DNA of 64,000 bases from Pseudaquabacterium inlustre (GCF_038066595.1 NZ_JBBUTH010000010.1:310001-374000), one strand, 5' to 3'; positions 35,000-43,436 are shown, counted from the first letter of the stretch. The notes: generated by a model not told the origin, from the sequence alone. Program-made: numbers and translations.

Positions 35000-35090
35000 G
35001 TCTCGACTCCGTTGTTGTGCGGGGGTGGAAAGGCGCCGTGGCCCGCGTCAGTGCGGGGCCCGGCGGCGCGGATTGCACAACGCGGCCCCG

Positions 35091-35107
35091 GGCGGCCTCA
35101 AGCCGCC
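35091..35107. other. GGCGGC-N5-GCCGCC hairpin in porin leader region
   Basis: A six-pair stem, 92 bases upstream of the porin ATG, next to the IclR-type site. It could be part of the porin mRNA leader or simply GC-rich background. A TGCAAT hexamer at 35077-35072 on the minus strand lies at a reasonable -10 distance from the regulator site. Confidence 0.25.
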
Positions 35108-35117
35108 GGCCGATGGC

Positions 35118-35146
35118 TTGCGCGCTGATCGCGCAGCCTGCGCGAT
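35118..35146. promoter_or_regulatory. IclR/PcaR-type composite operator, porin copy
   Basis: Contains ATCGCGCA-gcc-TGCGCGAT (35128-35146), a perfect eight-base inverted pair, with a third half-site to the left. The 18 bases at 35118-35135 are TTGCGCGCTGATCGCGCA, the exact reverse complement of the site before the MFS permease. Three 8-10-base repeats, two inverted and one extra, match the arrangement known for PcaR/PobR/CatR-type IclR regulators. It faces the porin gene. Confidence 0.7.
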
Positions 35147-35189
35147 GGTTGTTCGCTTGGCGGGTTAACCCGGTGCGCCAACACGGTGC

Positions 35190-35215
35190 GCGCTGTCGCC
35201 GGGGCGCGACAGCGC
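35190..35215 (-). terminator. Hairpin after IclR regulator gene
   Basis: GCGCTGTCGC-N6-GCGACAGCGC, a perfect ten-pair stem, starts 31 bases after the regulator stop on the minus strand and precedes the porin promoter. It is the probable terminator of the regulator transcript, although no clear T-run follows. Confidence 0.55.
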
Positions 35216-35245
35216 TGGCGGGGCGCGCCGCTGCGCGGCCTGCAC

Positions 35246-36022
35246 CTACAGGATGGCGCGCAGCGCCTGCGCCGCCTCGCGCAGCAGCGGCAGCAGCTTG
35301 TCCACCATCTCGTCGGGCGTGTAGGACTGCGACTGCACCGTGGTGCCGATGGCGCCCTTGCACTCGCCCTTGCGGTCCTTCAGCGGCATGGCGATGCCGC
35401 GCAAGCCCAGGTCGAGCTGCTGGTCGGTGATCCAGTAGCCCAGGCTGCGTGCCTGGTGCACGTTGTCGACGAAGCGCTGCGGATCGACCACGGTGTGCGC
35501 GGTGAAGCTGCCGAAGCCGTGCCCGGCCACCCATTGCGCCAGGGCGTCGTCGTCGAAGGTGGACAGGATGGCCACGCCCGGCGTGACCACGTGCGCCGGC
35601 ACGCGCACGCCCACGTGGTAGCCGATGGTGACGAAGCGCGGCGGGTTGCTGCGCGCGATGTAGACCACCTCGTGGCCATCGAGCACGCTGACGTTGACCG
35701 TCTCGCCCGACTGCAGCGACGCGCGCTGGATGAAGGGCTGCACCAGGCGCGGCATGCGCGCGGCCTGCAGGTAGCTCTGGCCCAGGCGCAGCACGCGTGG
35801 CGTGAGCCAGAAGTGCTTGCCGTCGCTGTCGGCATAGCCGTCGTGCACCAGGGTCAGCAGGAAGCGGCGCGCCGCGGTGCGGGTGATGCCGGCGCGCGGC
35901 GCCAGCTCGCTGGGCGTGAGGCGCACATGCTCGTCGTCGAAGGCCTCGATGACGCGCAGGCCCTTGCTGAGACCTTCGATCAGGTCCTTGCGGTCGATGG
36001 GAGGACGCTCGGGAGTGCTCAT
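35246..36022 (-). CDS. IclR-family regulator (PcaR/PobR type)
   Basis: A 258-residue IclR-type regulator. The N-terminal winged HTH runs GLSKGLRVIEAFDDEHVRLT and PSELAPRAGITRTAARRFLL over residues 17-55; the effector domain has FIQRASLQSGETVNVSVLDG, HVVTPGVAILSTF and RSLGYWITDQQLDLGLRGIA, close in style to PcaR/PobR/CatR regulators of aromatic catabolism. The ATG at 36022 is supported by the HTH position; a longer frame crosses the operator region. It is divergent from the LIV/catabolic operon and upstream of the porin. Matching palindromes at three promoters suggest it activates the whole region and regulates itself, with a hydroaromatic or aromatic acid as effector. Confidence 0.92.
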   Translation of the reverse strand: MSTPERPPIDRKDLIEGLSKGLRVIEAFDDEHVRLTPSELAPRAGITRTAARRFLLTLVHDGYADSDGKHFWLTPRVLRLGQSYLQAARMPRLVQPFIQRASLQSGETVNVSVLDGHEVVYIARSNPPRFVTIGYHVGVRVPAHVVTPGVAILSTFDDDALAQWVAGHGFGSFTAHTVVDPQRFVDNVHQARSLGYWITDQQLDLGLRGIAMPLKDRKGECKGAIGTTVQSQSYTPDEMVDKLLPLLREAAQALRAIL

Positions 36023-36052
36023 GGCGCAGGGTGGAAAACCCGTGTTGGACAC

Positions 36053-36085
36053 GATGATCGCACAGCTCGCGCGATCATCGCGCAA
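36053..36085. promoter_or_regulatory. IclR/PcaR-type composite operator, regulator/ABC copy
   Basis: Between the divergent regulator and ABC operon. ATCGCACA-gct-CGCGCGAT (36057-36075) plus ATCGCGCAA (36077-36085) repeats the three-half-site layout of the porin copy; the 18-base core CGCGCGATCATCGCGCAA differs at two positions from the MFS copy. GATGATCGC and GCGATCATC also form a nine-base dyad. Its centre lies about 65 bases before the inferred transcription start of the ABC operon. Confidence 0.7.
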
Positions 36086-36101
36086 AACCCAGCGGGCCCT
36101 G

Positions 36102-36130
36102 TTGTGGTGCCAGTGAGGGCTGCCTATGGT
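36102..36130 (+). promoter_or_regulatory. Sigma-70-type promoter of ABC/catabolic operon
   Basis: TTGTGG at 36102-36107 and TATGGT at 36125-36130 are separated by 17 bases, a good -35/-10 pair for this GC-rich genome. It is immediately downstream of the IclR-type operator and 96 bases before the binding-protein ATG. Inferred from consensus and spacing. Confidence 0.55.
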
Positions 36131-36225
36131 GTCGGACGCCGGCCGTCCGGCCCTCCCTGGCCGGGCGGGCCCGGGCCGCCGCCGGCCCAGCGCACACACC
36201 GAACGACACCGCCAGGAGACACGAC

Positions 36226-37389
36226 ATGCCCATCCTTCGCCGCCCCCGGATCATCCAGGCCGTGGCCCTTGCCGCCCTGCTGGCTGCCACCGGCGCCCAG
36301 GCCCAGGCCACGATCAAGATCGCCAGCCTGCAGGAACTGTCGGGTGGCGGCGCCACCGCCGGCAACAACTTCAAGAACGGCATGGACCTGGCCATCAAGG
36401 AGATCAACGCCGCCGGCGGCATCCTGGGCAAGAAGATCGAGGTCACGCACGCCGACACGCAAAGCAACCCGGGCGTGGCCAAGGGCCTGGCGCAAAAGGC
36501 GGTGGACGACAACGTGTTCGCCGTGTTCGGCCCCGGCTTCTCGGGCTCGATGATCGTCAGCATGGGCGAGACCCGCCGCGCCGAGGTGCCCAATTTCACC
36601 GGCGCCGAGGCCGCATCGATCACGGCCCAGGGCAACCCCTACGTGTTCCGCACCAGCTTCGGCCAGGCCACCTCCATGCCCAAGGTGGCGCGCTACATCG
36701 CCAACAACCTGAAGGCCAAGACGGTGGCGGTGATCTTCGTGAACAACGACTTCGGCAAGGGCGGCCGTGACATGGTGGGCAAGGCCCTCACCGAGCTGGG
36801 CGCCAAGGTGGTGGCCGACATCTCCACCGAGGCCGGCCAGGTCGACTTCTCGGCCCCCGTGCTCAAGGCCAAGCAGAGCGGTGCCGACGCGATCTTCGTC
36901 TACACCAACGAGGAGGAGTCGGCGCGCGCGCTGCGCGAGCTGCGCAAGCAGGGCGTGAACAAGCCCATCGTCGGCGAGACCACGCTCACCGGGCAAAAGG
37001 TCATCGAGCTGGCGGGCGACGCTGCCAACGGCGCCGTGGCCCATGTGGGCCTGACCGTGGACGCGCCCAACCCGCTGATGCTGAAGTTCAAGGCCCAGTT
37101 CTACCAAGCCTACAAGTACATCCCCGATCACAACGGCATCAAGGGCTACACCGGCGTGTACCTGATGAAGGCCGGCATCGAGAAGGCCGGCAAGATCGAC
37201 CGCGCTGCGCTCACCAAGGCCATGCACGGCCTGAAGGTCAGCGCCGCCAAGGAGCCCGGCGTGCTGATGGATGTGAGCGTCGACGACAAGGGCGACCTCG
37301 ACCGCGAGAGCTTCCTGGTGGAGGTGAAGGACGGCCGCCAGGTGGTGCGTGACGTGCTGCCGGCGCTGTCGGCTGCGGCCAAGAAGTAA
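36226..37389 (+). CDS. LIV-type ABC substrate-binding protein
   Basis: A 387-residue periplasmic binding protein. Residues 1-26 form a signal peptide (AVALAALLAATGAQAQ). The mature start ATIKIASLQELSGGGATAG and INAAGGILGKKIEVTHADTQ are family blocks; FGPGFSGSMIVSMGETRRAEVPNF is the ligand-region segment, shown in part as GFSGSMIVSMGETRR. GGAG lies just before the ATG (CCAGGAGACACGAC). It is the first gene of an operon with two permeases and two ATPases. From the downstream enzymes I infer a hydroaromatic or aromatic acid as ligand rather than a branched-chain amino acid. Confidence 0.9.
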   Translation: MPILRRPRIIQAVALAALLAATGAQAQATIKIASLQELSGGGATAGNNFKNGMDLAIKEINAAGGILGKKIEVTHADTQSNPGVAKGLAQKAVDDNVFAVFGPGFSGSMIVSMGETRRAEVPNFTGAEAASITAQGNPYVFRTSFGQATSMPKVARYIANNLKAKTVAVIFVNNDFGKGGRDMVGKALTELGAKVVADISTEAGQVDFSAPVLKAKQSGADAIFVYTNEEESARALRELRKQGVNKPIVGETTLTGQKVIELAGDAANGAVAHVGLTVDAPNPLMLKFKAQFYQAYKYIPDHNGIKGYTGVYLMKAGIEKAGKIDRAALTKAMHGLKVSAAKEPGVLMDVSVDDKGDLDRESFLVEVKDGRQVVRDVLPALSAAAKK

Positions 37390-37434
37390 GCCGCCGCGAC
37401 GCGAACGCACGCGGACCGGCAACGAGTCTCGGCC

Positions 37435-38310
37435 ATGACCGACTTCCTCCAACTGCTGTTCTCCGGCATCGCCACCGGCAGCATCTACGCGCTGGCAGCG
37501 CTGGGCTTCACGCTGCTGTGGCAGGCCTCGGGCACCATCAATTTCGCTCAGGGCGAGTTCGTGATGCTGCCGGCCTTCCTGATGCTGGGCTTTGCCGCGC
37601 TGGGGCTGCCGCTGCTGCTGGCCTTCGGCGCCGCCTGCATGGTGGCCGTGGTGCTGCTGGGCTGGGGCTTCAAGCGCGGCATCGCCGACCCATTGCTCAG
37701 GCACGGCATGATGCCCATCGTGGTGGCCACCATCGGCCTGTCGATCGCCATGCGCAACGGCGTGCGGGCGGGCTACAGCGCCGAGGCGCACCCGTTCGCC
37801 AGCCTGTTTCCGGACAAGCTCTTCAACATCGCCGGCGTGACGATCACGCTGCCCGAGCTGGGCACCATGGCCCTGGCCCTGGCCCTGGTGCTGGGCACGC
37901 AGGCCTTCCTGTCGCGCACGGTCACCGGCCGCGCCATGCAGGCCGTGGCGCAGAACACCGAGAGCGCCACGGTGCTGGGCATCGACGTGCCGCGCATGGT
38001 GTTCTATACCTTCGCGATCAACGCCTTGCTGGCCTGCGCCGCGGCGCTGCTGGTCACGCCCACCTACCTGGCCAAGTTCGACATGGGCGAGGGCCTGGGC
38101 AACAAGGCCTTCTTCGCCGCCATCATCGGCGGCTTCAACAACAGCCGCGGCGCGCTGCTGGGCGGCGTGATCGTGGGCGTGTGCGAGAACCTCGCCGCGG
38201 CCTACATCTCGCCGGTCTACAAGGACGCCGTGGCGCTGGTGATCTTCATGGGCGTGATCCTGTTCAAGCCCCAGGGCCTGCTGGGCAGGAAGGTGGAGCG
38301 CAAGGTATGA
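37435..38310 (+). CDS. LIV-type ABC permease (LivH-like)
   Basis: A 291-residue membrane protein with about eight hydrophobic helices. The start LLFSGIATGSIYALAALGFT and LLWQASGTINFAQGEFVML are characteristic of LivH proteins, and GFNNSRGALLGGVIVGVCEN is the conserved C-terminal region. It pairs with the LivM-like protein, whose gene overlaps by four bases (ATGA). It forms half of the membrane channel for the solute delivered by the binding protein encoded 45 bases upstream. Confidence 0.92.
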   Translation: MTDFLQLLFSGIATGSIYALAALGFTLLWQASGTINFAQGEFVMLPAFLMLGFAALGLPLLLAFGAACMVAVVLLGWGFKRGIADPLLRHGMMPIVVATIGLSIAMRNGVRAGYSAEAHPFASLFPDKLFNIAGVTITLPELGTMALALALVLGTQAFLSRTVTGRAMQAVAQNTESATVLGIDVPRMVFYTFAINALLACAAALLVTPTYLAKFDMGEGLGNKAFFAAIIGGFNNSRGALLGGVIVGVCENLAAAYISPVYKDAVALVIFMGVILFKPQGLLGRKVERKV

Positions 38311-39281
38311 ACGCCACCGTCCGCAACCTGCTGCTGGCCGCCGCGGCCGTGCTGCTGCTGGCCGTGCCCCCGCTGCTGAAGAACTACGGCGTGTACCTGC
38401 TGTCGATGTGGCTGGTGTACGTGGTGGCCAACATGGGCCTCAACCTCACCGTGGGCTATGCGGGGCAGAAGTCGCTGGGCCATGCCGCCTTCTTCGGCAT
38501 CGGCGCCTACACCGTGGCCATCGTGATGAAGGCCGGCTTCAGCTTCTGGCTGGGCCTGCCGCTGGCGGGGCTGGGCTGCTTCGTCATCGGTCTGGCGCTG
38601 GGCTTTCCGGCGCTGCGCGTGCAGACCATCTACCTGGCCTTCGCCACCCTGGGCTTCAACACCGCGGTGTGGCTGGTGATGCGCAACGAGGAGTGGCTGA
38701 CCGGCGGCACCTTCGGCATCAACAACATCGCGCGACCGTCGCTGCCCGGTGTGTCGCTCGAGGGGGCCCTGCCCTACTACTACTTCGTGCTGGCGGTGAC
38801 GCTGCTGCTGGCGGCCCTGCAGTGGGGCCTGCTGCGCTCGCCCTGGGGCAAGGCCTTCACGGCGCTGCGCGACAACCCGATCCGTGCCGAGTCGCTGGGC
38901 GTGCACATCCAGGCCTACACGCTGCTGTCGTTCGCCATCGGTGCGGTGTATGCCGGCGTGGCCGGCGCGCTGTTCGCGTCGCTGGTGCAGTTCATCGAGC
39001 CGGCGCCGTTCACCGTGGGCGCGTCGATCATGATGTACCTGATGGTGGTGGTGGGCGGACCGGGCTACTTCTTCGGCCCGGTGCTGGGCTCGGCCGTGGG
39101 CGTGCTGCTGCCCGAGTGGCTGCGCTTCGCCCAGGGCTGGTATCTGGCGGTGTTCGGCAGCGCCGTGGTGCTGCTGATGCTGTGGCTGCCCGACGGCCTG
39201 CTGAGCATTCCGGACCGCCTGCGTGCGCGCCGCCAGGCGCGTGCCGCGGCAGCCGCCTCGATCCCCGGAGGTGCCGCATGA
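38307..39281 (+). CDS. LIV-type ABC permease (LivM-like)
   Basis: A 324-residue permease with about nine membrane helices. LNLTVGYAGQKSLGHAAFFG near residues 47-66 and the later ALRDNPIRAESLGVHIQAYT are the standard LivM motifs. I place the start at the ATG at 38307 that overlaps the LivH-like stop; the much longer open frame is an out-of-frame extension into that gene. Its stop overlaps the LivG-like start by four bases. Confidence 0.92.
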   Translation: MNATVRNLLLAAAAVLLLAVPPLLKNYGVYLLSMWLVYVVANMGLNLTVGYAGQKSLGHAAFFGIGAYTVAIVMKAGFSFWLGLPLAGLGCFVIGLALGFPALRVQTIYLAFATLGFNTAVWLVMRNEEWLTGGTFGINNIARPSLPGVSLEGALPYYYFVLAVTLLLAALQWGLLRSPWGKAFTALRDNPIRAESLGVHIQAYTLLSFAIGAVYAGVAGALFASLVQFIEPAPFTVGASIMMYLMVVVGGPGYFFGPVLGSAVGVLLPEWLRFAQGWYLAVFGSAVVLLMLWLPDGLLSIPDRLRARRQARAAAAASIPGGAA

Positions 39282-40024
39282 CCAAGCCCGTGTTGGAAGT
39301 TTCCGGCCTGAAAAAGGCCTATGGCGCCATCCAGGCGGTGGGCGGCGTGTCGTTCCGGGTGATGCCGGGCGAGATCTTCGGCGTCATCGGGCCCAACGGC
39401 TCGGGCAAGACCACCATGTTCAACAGCGTGCTGGGCCAGATCACGCCCGACGAGGGCCGCATCGCGCTGAACGGGCGCGACATCACCGGCCGCAGCCCGA
39501 TGCAGTTGAACCGCCTGGGCGTGGGCCGCACGTTCCAGACGCTGCAGGTCTTCGGCAAGATGAGTGTGCGCGACAACCTGATCGTGGCCGCGCAGGAGCA
39601 CCGCGGCTCGATGTTCAGCCGCATGTTCGCGCCGGGCGACTCGGGCCTGGGCGCCAAGGCCGATGCGCTGATCGATCAGTTCCGCATCCGGCACGTGGCC
39701 CACAAGCGTGCCGGCGAGCTGAGCTACGGACAGCAGAAGCTGGTGGACATCGCCATGGCCTTCATGAGCGAGCCGGCCCTGGTGCTGCTGGACGAGCCCT
39801 GCGCCGGCGTGAACCCCAGCCTGGTGGGCGGCATCAGCAGCCTGCTGAAGGACCTGAACCGCACGCGCAGCGGATCGTTCGTCGTCATCGAGCACAACAT
39901 GGACTTCGTGATGGACCTTTGCCACCGCATCATGGTGATGGTGGAGGGCCAGGTGATGGCCATCGGCACGCCGGCCGAGATCCGCGCCAACAAGCAGGTG
40001 CTCGACGCCTACCTGGGGAGCTGA
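39278..40024 (+). CDS. LIV-type ABC ATPase (LivG-like)
   Basis: A 248-residue ATP-binding subunit. Walker A is GPNGSGKTT near residue 38; ELSYGQQKLVDIAMAF near 147 is the signature region (LSYGQ in place of LSGGQ, usual for LivG), Walker B is ALVLLDEPCAG near 166 and the switch His is in FVVIEHNMDFV. NRLGVGRTFQTLQVF is a LivG-specific block. The start overlaps the LivM-like stop (ATGA), with GGAGG eight bases upstream. Confidence 0.93.
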   Translation: MTKPVLEVSGLKKAYGAIQAVGGVSFRVMPGEIFGVIGPNGSGKTTMFNSVLGQITPDEGRIALNGRDITGRSPMQLNRLGVGRTFQTLQVFGKMSVRDNLIVAAQEHRGSMFSRMFAPGDSGLGAKADALIDQFRIRHVAHKRAGELSYGQQKLVDIAMAFMSEPALVLLDEPCAGVNPSLVGGISSLLKDLNRTRSGSFVVIEHNMDFVMDLCHRIMVMVEGQVMAIGTPAEIRANKQVLDAYLGS

Positions 40025-40029
40025 GCGGC

Positions 40030-40815
40030 ATGGCAAACCACGATCCGCAAGACAAGCGCGACATCGCCATCGAGTTCGACAACGTGCTCGCCGGCTACGG
40101 CGAGTTCATGATCCTCAACGGCCTGATCTTCGCGGCCAAGCGCGGCAAGATCACGCTGCTGCTGGGCCCCAATGGCGCTGGCAAGAGCACCGTGCTCAAG
40201 ACCCTGTTCGGCCTGCTGAAGGTGCGCTCGGGCGCCATCCGCCTGAACGGGCGGGACATCACCGGCGCCAGCGCCAAGGCACTGCTGGTGCAGCACGGCA
40301 TCGCCTTCGTGCCGCAGGGGCGCAACCTGTTCGGCCAGCTCTCGGTCTACGAGAACCTGGAGCTGGGCGGCATCACGCTGGGCATGAAGACCACGCACGA
40401 GCGCATCCCCGAGGTGCTGGCACGCTTTCCGCGCCTGCAGGAGCGGCTGCACTCGGCCGCGGCGTCGCTGTCGGGTGGCGAGCAGAAGCAGCTGGAAGTG
40501 GGCCGCGCGCTGCTGCTGCGCCCGCAGGTGATCCTGATCGACGAGCCGTCCATCGGCCTGAGCCCGCTGGTGGTGCAGGACGTGTTCAGGCTGCTGCGCC
40601 AGCTGGCCGACCAGGGCACCACGGTGCTGATGGTGGAGCAGAACGTGAAGAGCGCGCTGAAGATGGCCGACGAGGCCATCGCGCTCGAATCGGGCCGCCT
40701 GGTGCTGCACAAGGACGCCGACGAACTGCTCAACGACCCGCACATCGAGCGCTTGTTCCTGGGCGCCGCGCACAGCGCGCCAGCCGCCCCGGCCGTCACG
40801 GCCGCCTCCGCATGA
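40030..40815 (+). CDS. LIV-type ABC ATPase (LivF-like)
   Basis: A 261-residue ATP-binding subunit, partner of the LivG-like protein. Walker A GPNGAGKST is near residue 45, FVPQGRNLFGQLSVYENLEL is the LivF-typical Q-loop stretch, SLSGGEQKQLEVGRALL the signature and VILIDEPSIGLSP Walker B. It starts five bases after the LivG-like stop. The C-terminal tail of about 15 residues is Ala/Pro-rich and dispensable-looking. Last transporter gene before the catabolic genes. Confidence 0.93.
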   Translation: MANHDPQDKRDIAIEFDNVLAGYGEFMILNGLIFAAKRGKITLLLGPNGAGKSTVLKTLFGLLKVRSGAIRLNGRDITGASAKALLVQHGIAFVPQGRNLFGQLSVYENLELGGITLGMKTTHERIPEVLARFPRLQERLHSAAASLSGGEQKQLEVGRALLLRPQVILIDEPSIGLSPLVVQDVFRLLRQLADQGTTVLMVEQNVKSALKMADEAIALESGRLVLHKDADELLNDPHIERLFLGAAHSAPAAPAVTAASA

Positions 40816-40834
40816 ACCCACGCAAGGACACCCC

Positions 40835-41728
40835 ATGAGCCACCCGACCGCGCACGACCGCGAAGCCCTCAACGACGTACCCAACCCGCTGGGCCTGGAC
40901 GGCATCGAGTTCATCGAGTACGCCACCAGCCGCCCGCAGGCGCTGGGCCAGGTGCTGGAGATGATGGGCTTTCGCCCCGTGGCGCGGCACCGCTCGCGCG
41001 AGGTGCTGCTGTACCGCCAGGGCACGATGAACGTGGTCATCAACGCCCATGTGAGCGCCCGGCCGCAGCACAGCCAGCCCACCGAGACGCCGGTGATCAC
41101 CGCCGTGGCCTTGCGCGTGCGTGACGCGGCCACCGCCTACCAGCGCGCGCTCGACCGTGGCGCCTGGGCGGTGCCCACCCGCGTGGAGGTGATGGAGCTG
41201 AACATCCCCGCCATCCACGGCGTGGGCGCCAGCCGCATCTACTTCGTCGACCGCTACAAGGAATTCAGCATCTGGGACGTGGACTTCGTGCCCATCCCCA
41301 CGGTCGATCGCCATCCGCCGGCGCTGGCCGGCCTGCACTGGTTCGGCATCGTGCAGTACATCGGCACCGACCGGCTGGACGACTGGACCGAGTTCTACCG
41401 CGAGCTGTTCGACTTCCACGAGCTGCCCGACAGCCAGCGCTTCGGCATCCTGCCCAAGGGCCGCATCCTGCAAAGCCCGTGCAACAGCTTCTACCTGCAG
41501 CTGATCGAGCCCGAGCCGGGCATCGTGGACGTGGAAGGCGACGAGACGCTGCAGCGCATGGGCCTGGGCGCGCTGGATGTGCCGACCGCCGTGGCCGCGC
41601 TGCGCGAGCGTGGTGTGGAGTTCGTGCAGGGCAACGGCGATGCCGCGGCCGCGCAGCGCGGCGCACTGACCAAGAGCTGGCTGGGCGGCGTGATGTTCGA
41701 GCTGGTGCACGACGAGCGGAGCCTGTGA
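40835..41728 (+). CDS. HPPD-like VOC-fold protein
   Basis: A 297-residue two-domain vicinal-oxygen-chelate protein related to 4-hydroxyphenylpyruvate dioxygenase and to the C-terminal half of QuiC-type 3-dehydroshikimate dehydratases. GIEFIEYATSRPQALGQVLE near residues 20-39 and LGGVMFELVH near 283-292 are HPPD-family signatures. Of the three HPPD metal ligands, the His in LHWFGIVQY (near 169) and the Glu in MFELV (near 289) are present, but the middle position, normally Gln-His, reads Gln-Arg (LQRMG near 240). It may therefore bind metal differently or be structural. The gene overlaps the next by one base (TGATG). Its product may partner the TIM-barrel enzyme encoded downstream, as the fused domains do in QuiC. 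Confidence 0.75.
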   Translation: MSHPTAHDREALNDVPNPLGLDGIEFIEYATSRPQALGQVLEMMGFRPVARHRSREVLLYRQGTMNVVINAHVSARPQHSQPTETPVITAVALRVRDAATAYQRALDRGAWAVPTRVEVMELNIPAIHGVGASRIYFVDRYKEFSIWDVDFVPIPTVDRHPPALAGLHWFGIVQYIGTDRLDDWTEFYRELFDFHELPDSQRFGILPKGRILQSPCNSFYLQLIEPEPGIVDVEGDETLQRMGLGALDVPTAVAALRERGVEFVQGNGDAAAAQRGALTKSWLGGVMFELVHDERSL

Positions 41729-42621
41729 TGTCGCGCACCACGGGCAACTTCGACGACTTCGGCATGGACACCATCACCCTGGCGGGATCGCTGGGGGCCA
41801 AGCTGACGGCCATTCGCGAGGCGGGCTTCAGCCAGGTGATGCTCAAGGCCAACGACATCGTCGGCCACGAGGGCGGTGTGGATGCGGCCGTGCGCCTGGT
41901 CAAGGCCAGCGGGCTGCGCGTCACCGGCTTCCAGGTGCTGCGTGACTTCGAAGGCCTGTCGGGCCACCTGCACGACTACAAGGTGGACATGGCCAAGTCG
42001 ATGCTGGAGATGGCGCGGGCGCTGGGCGCGCCGGTGCTGCTGGCCTGCTCATCCGTCAGCCAACATGCCACGCAAGATTTGGACGCCATCGCCAAGGACC
42101 TGCGCAAGCTGGCCATGCTGGCCGTGCCGCTGGGCATCAAGGTGGCGTTCGAGGGCCTGAGCTGGGGCCGCACGATCAACGAGTTCACCACCGCCTGGGA
42201 CGTGGTGTGCCGCGCCGACGCGCCCAACCTGGGCCTGGGACTGGACAGCTTCCATGCTTTCGCCACGCAGACCTCGCTGGACGAGCTGGACATGCTGGAC
42301 CCGCGCAAGATCTTCCTGGTGCAGCTGGCCGACTTCATGTGGCAGGAGATCCGCTCGGTGGAGGAGCGCATCACCACGGCGCGGCACTTCCGCGTGTTTC
42401 CGGGTGAAGGCGTGCACAGCGTGCAGGTGGCCGACCTGGTGACGCGGCTGGCGGCGCTGGGCTACCGCGGCGACTACAGCTTCGAGGTCTTCAACGACGA
42501 CTACCAGCAGATGCCGCTGCCGCTGGTGGCGCAGCGCGCCCGCGCCTCGGCCGAGTGGCTGGGCGAGCAGGTGCTGCGGCGCTCGGTGCCGCTGCCGAAT
42601 CGCATGCGACTCGCCCGATGA
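41728..42621 (+). CDS. TIM-barrel sugar-phosphate-isomerase-like enzyme 1 (dehydroshikimate dehydratase-like)
   Basis: A 297-residue AP-endonuclease-2/sugar-phosphate-isomerase-fold protein. The metal ligands expected for QuiC/AsbF-type 3-dehydroshikimate dehydratases are all present: Glu142 in AFEGLSWG, Asp173 in GLGLDSFHAF, Gln199 in FLVQLADF and Glu253 in SFEVFNDD; a His follows the Asp motif as in the family. In that pathway the enzyme would convert 3-dehydroshikimate to protocatechuate. The start at 41728 overlaps the HPPD-like gene's stop and the end overlaps the next TIM barrel, so three proteins are coupled. A role in isomerising or dehydrating another polyol cannot be excluded. Confidence 0.72.
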   Translation: MSRTTGNFDDFGMDTITLAGSLGAKLTAIREAGFSQVMLKANDIVGHEGGVDAAVRLVKASGLRVTGFQVLRDFEGLSGHLHDYKVDMAKSMLEMARALGAPVLLACSSVSQHATQDLDAIAKDLRKLAMLAVPLGIKVAFEGLSWGRTINEFTTAWDVVCRADAPNLGLGLDSFHAFATQTSLDELDMLDPRKIFLVQLADFMWQEIRSVEERITTARHFRVFPGEGVHSVQVADLVTRLAALGYRGDYSFEVFNDDYQQMPLPLVAQRARASAEWLGEQVLRRSVPLPNRMRLAR

Positions 42622-43436
42622 GCCGCGCCTATTCGCTGGCGGCCCTCACGGTGCTGGAGCTGACGCCGCCCGAAATGGTGAGGTGCGCGGCCGAGGCCGG
42701 CTACAGCCATGTGGGCATCCGCCTGCTGCCGGCCACGCCCACCGAACCGCAGTACGACCTGGTGGGTGACACGCCGCTGCTGCGCGAGGTGCTGCGCCGC
42801 CTGGCCGACACCGGCGTGCAGGTGCTGGATGCCGAGATCTTCCGCCTGAAGCCCGAAACCGTGGTGGCCGACTGCGAGCCGGCCATCGCCACCGCGGCAC
42901 GCCTGGGTGCCAGCGAGCTGCTGGTGGCCGGCAACGACCCCGATGAGGCGCGCCTGACCGAGCGCTTTGCCGTGCTGTGCGAACTGGCGGCGCGTTACCG
43001 GCTGGGGGCCAACCTCGAGTTCATGTCGTGGACCGATGCGAAGAACCTGACGCAGGCGGCGCGCATCGTGGCAGCCGCGGGCCAGCCCAATGGCGCCGTG
43101 CTGATCGATGCGTTCCACCTCAGCCGATCGGGCAGCCGCATTGCCGACATCGCGGCCATGCCCGCTCACCATCTGCGCTATCTGCAGCTGGGCGATGTGC
43201 CCGCCGCCATGCCTGCGACCGAGGCCGAAGTGCTGGCCGAGGCGCGTGCCGAGCGCCGGTTTCCCGGCGATGGCGGGCTGGATCTGGTGGGCCTGCTGCG
43301 CGCAGTGCCGGCCACGCTGCCGATCAGCCTGGAGGTGCCCACCGCCACGCTGGCCAAGACCGTGGGCGCGGTGGAACGCGCCCGGCGTGCGCTGGCGGCG
43401 GCCAAGCGGGTGGTGGCGACGGCTGAAGCCGTTTGA
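42618..43436 (+). CDS. TIM-barrel sugar-phosphate-isomerase-like enzyme 2 (dehydroshikimate dehydratase-like)
   Basis: A 272-residue relative of the preceding gene's product, but clearly divergent. Candidate metal ligands are Glu134 in NLEFMSWTD, Asp164 in VLIDAFHLSR, Gln190 in YLQLGDVP and Glu239 in SLEVPTA; the spacing is slightly different from that of enzyme 1. Length and start (SLAALTVLELTPPEMVRCAA) are typical of the family. The ATG overlaps the previous stop (ATGA). Either this or enzyme 1 could be the dehydroshikimate dehydratase, with the other acting on a related ring or on an epimer. Confidence 0.7.
   Translation: MSRAYSLAALTVLELTPPEMVRCAAEAGYSHVGIRLLPATPTEPQYDLVGDTPLLREVLRRLADTGVQVLDAEIFRLKPETVVADCEPAIATAARLGASELLVAGNDPDEARLTERFAVLCELAARYRLGANLEFMSWTDAKNLTQAARIVAAAGQPNGAVLIDAFHLSRSGSRIADIAAMPAHHLRYLQLGDVPAAMPATEAEVLAEARAERRFPGDGGLDLVGLLRAVPATLPISLEVPTATLAKTVGAVERARRALAAAKRVVATAEAV

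Noticed and set aside
36226..40815. Standard branched-chain amino acid transporter
   Set aside because: The subunits are of LIV type, but the operon continues into hydroaromatic-type enzymes under an IclR regulator, so a leucine/isoleucine/valine role is unlikely.
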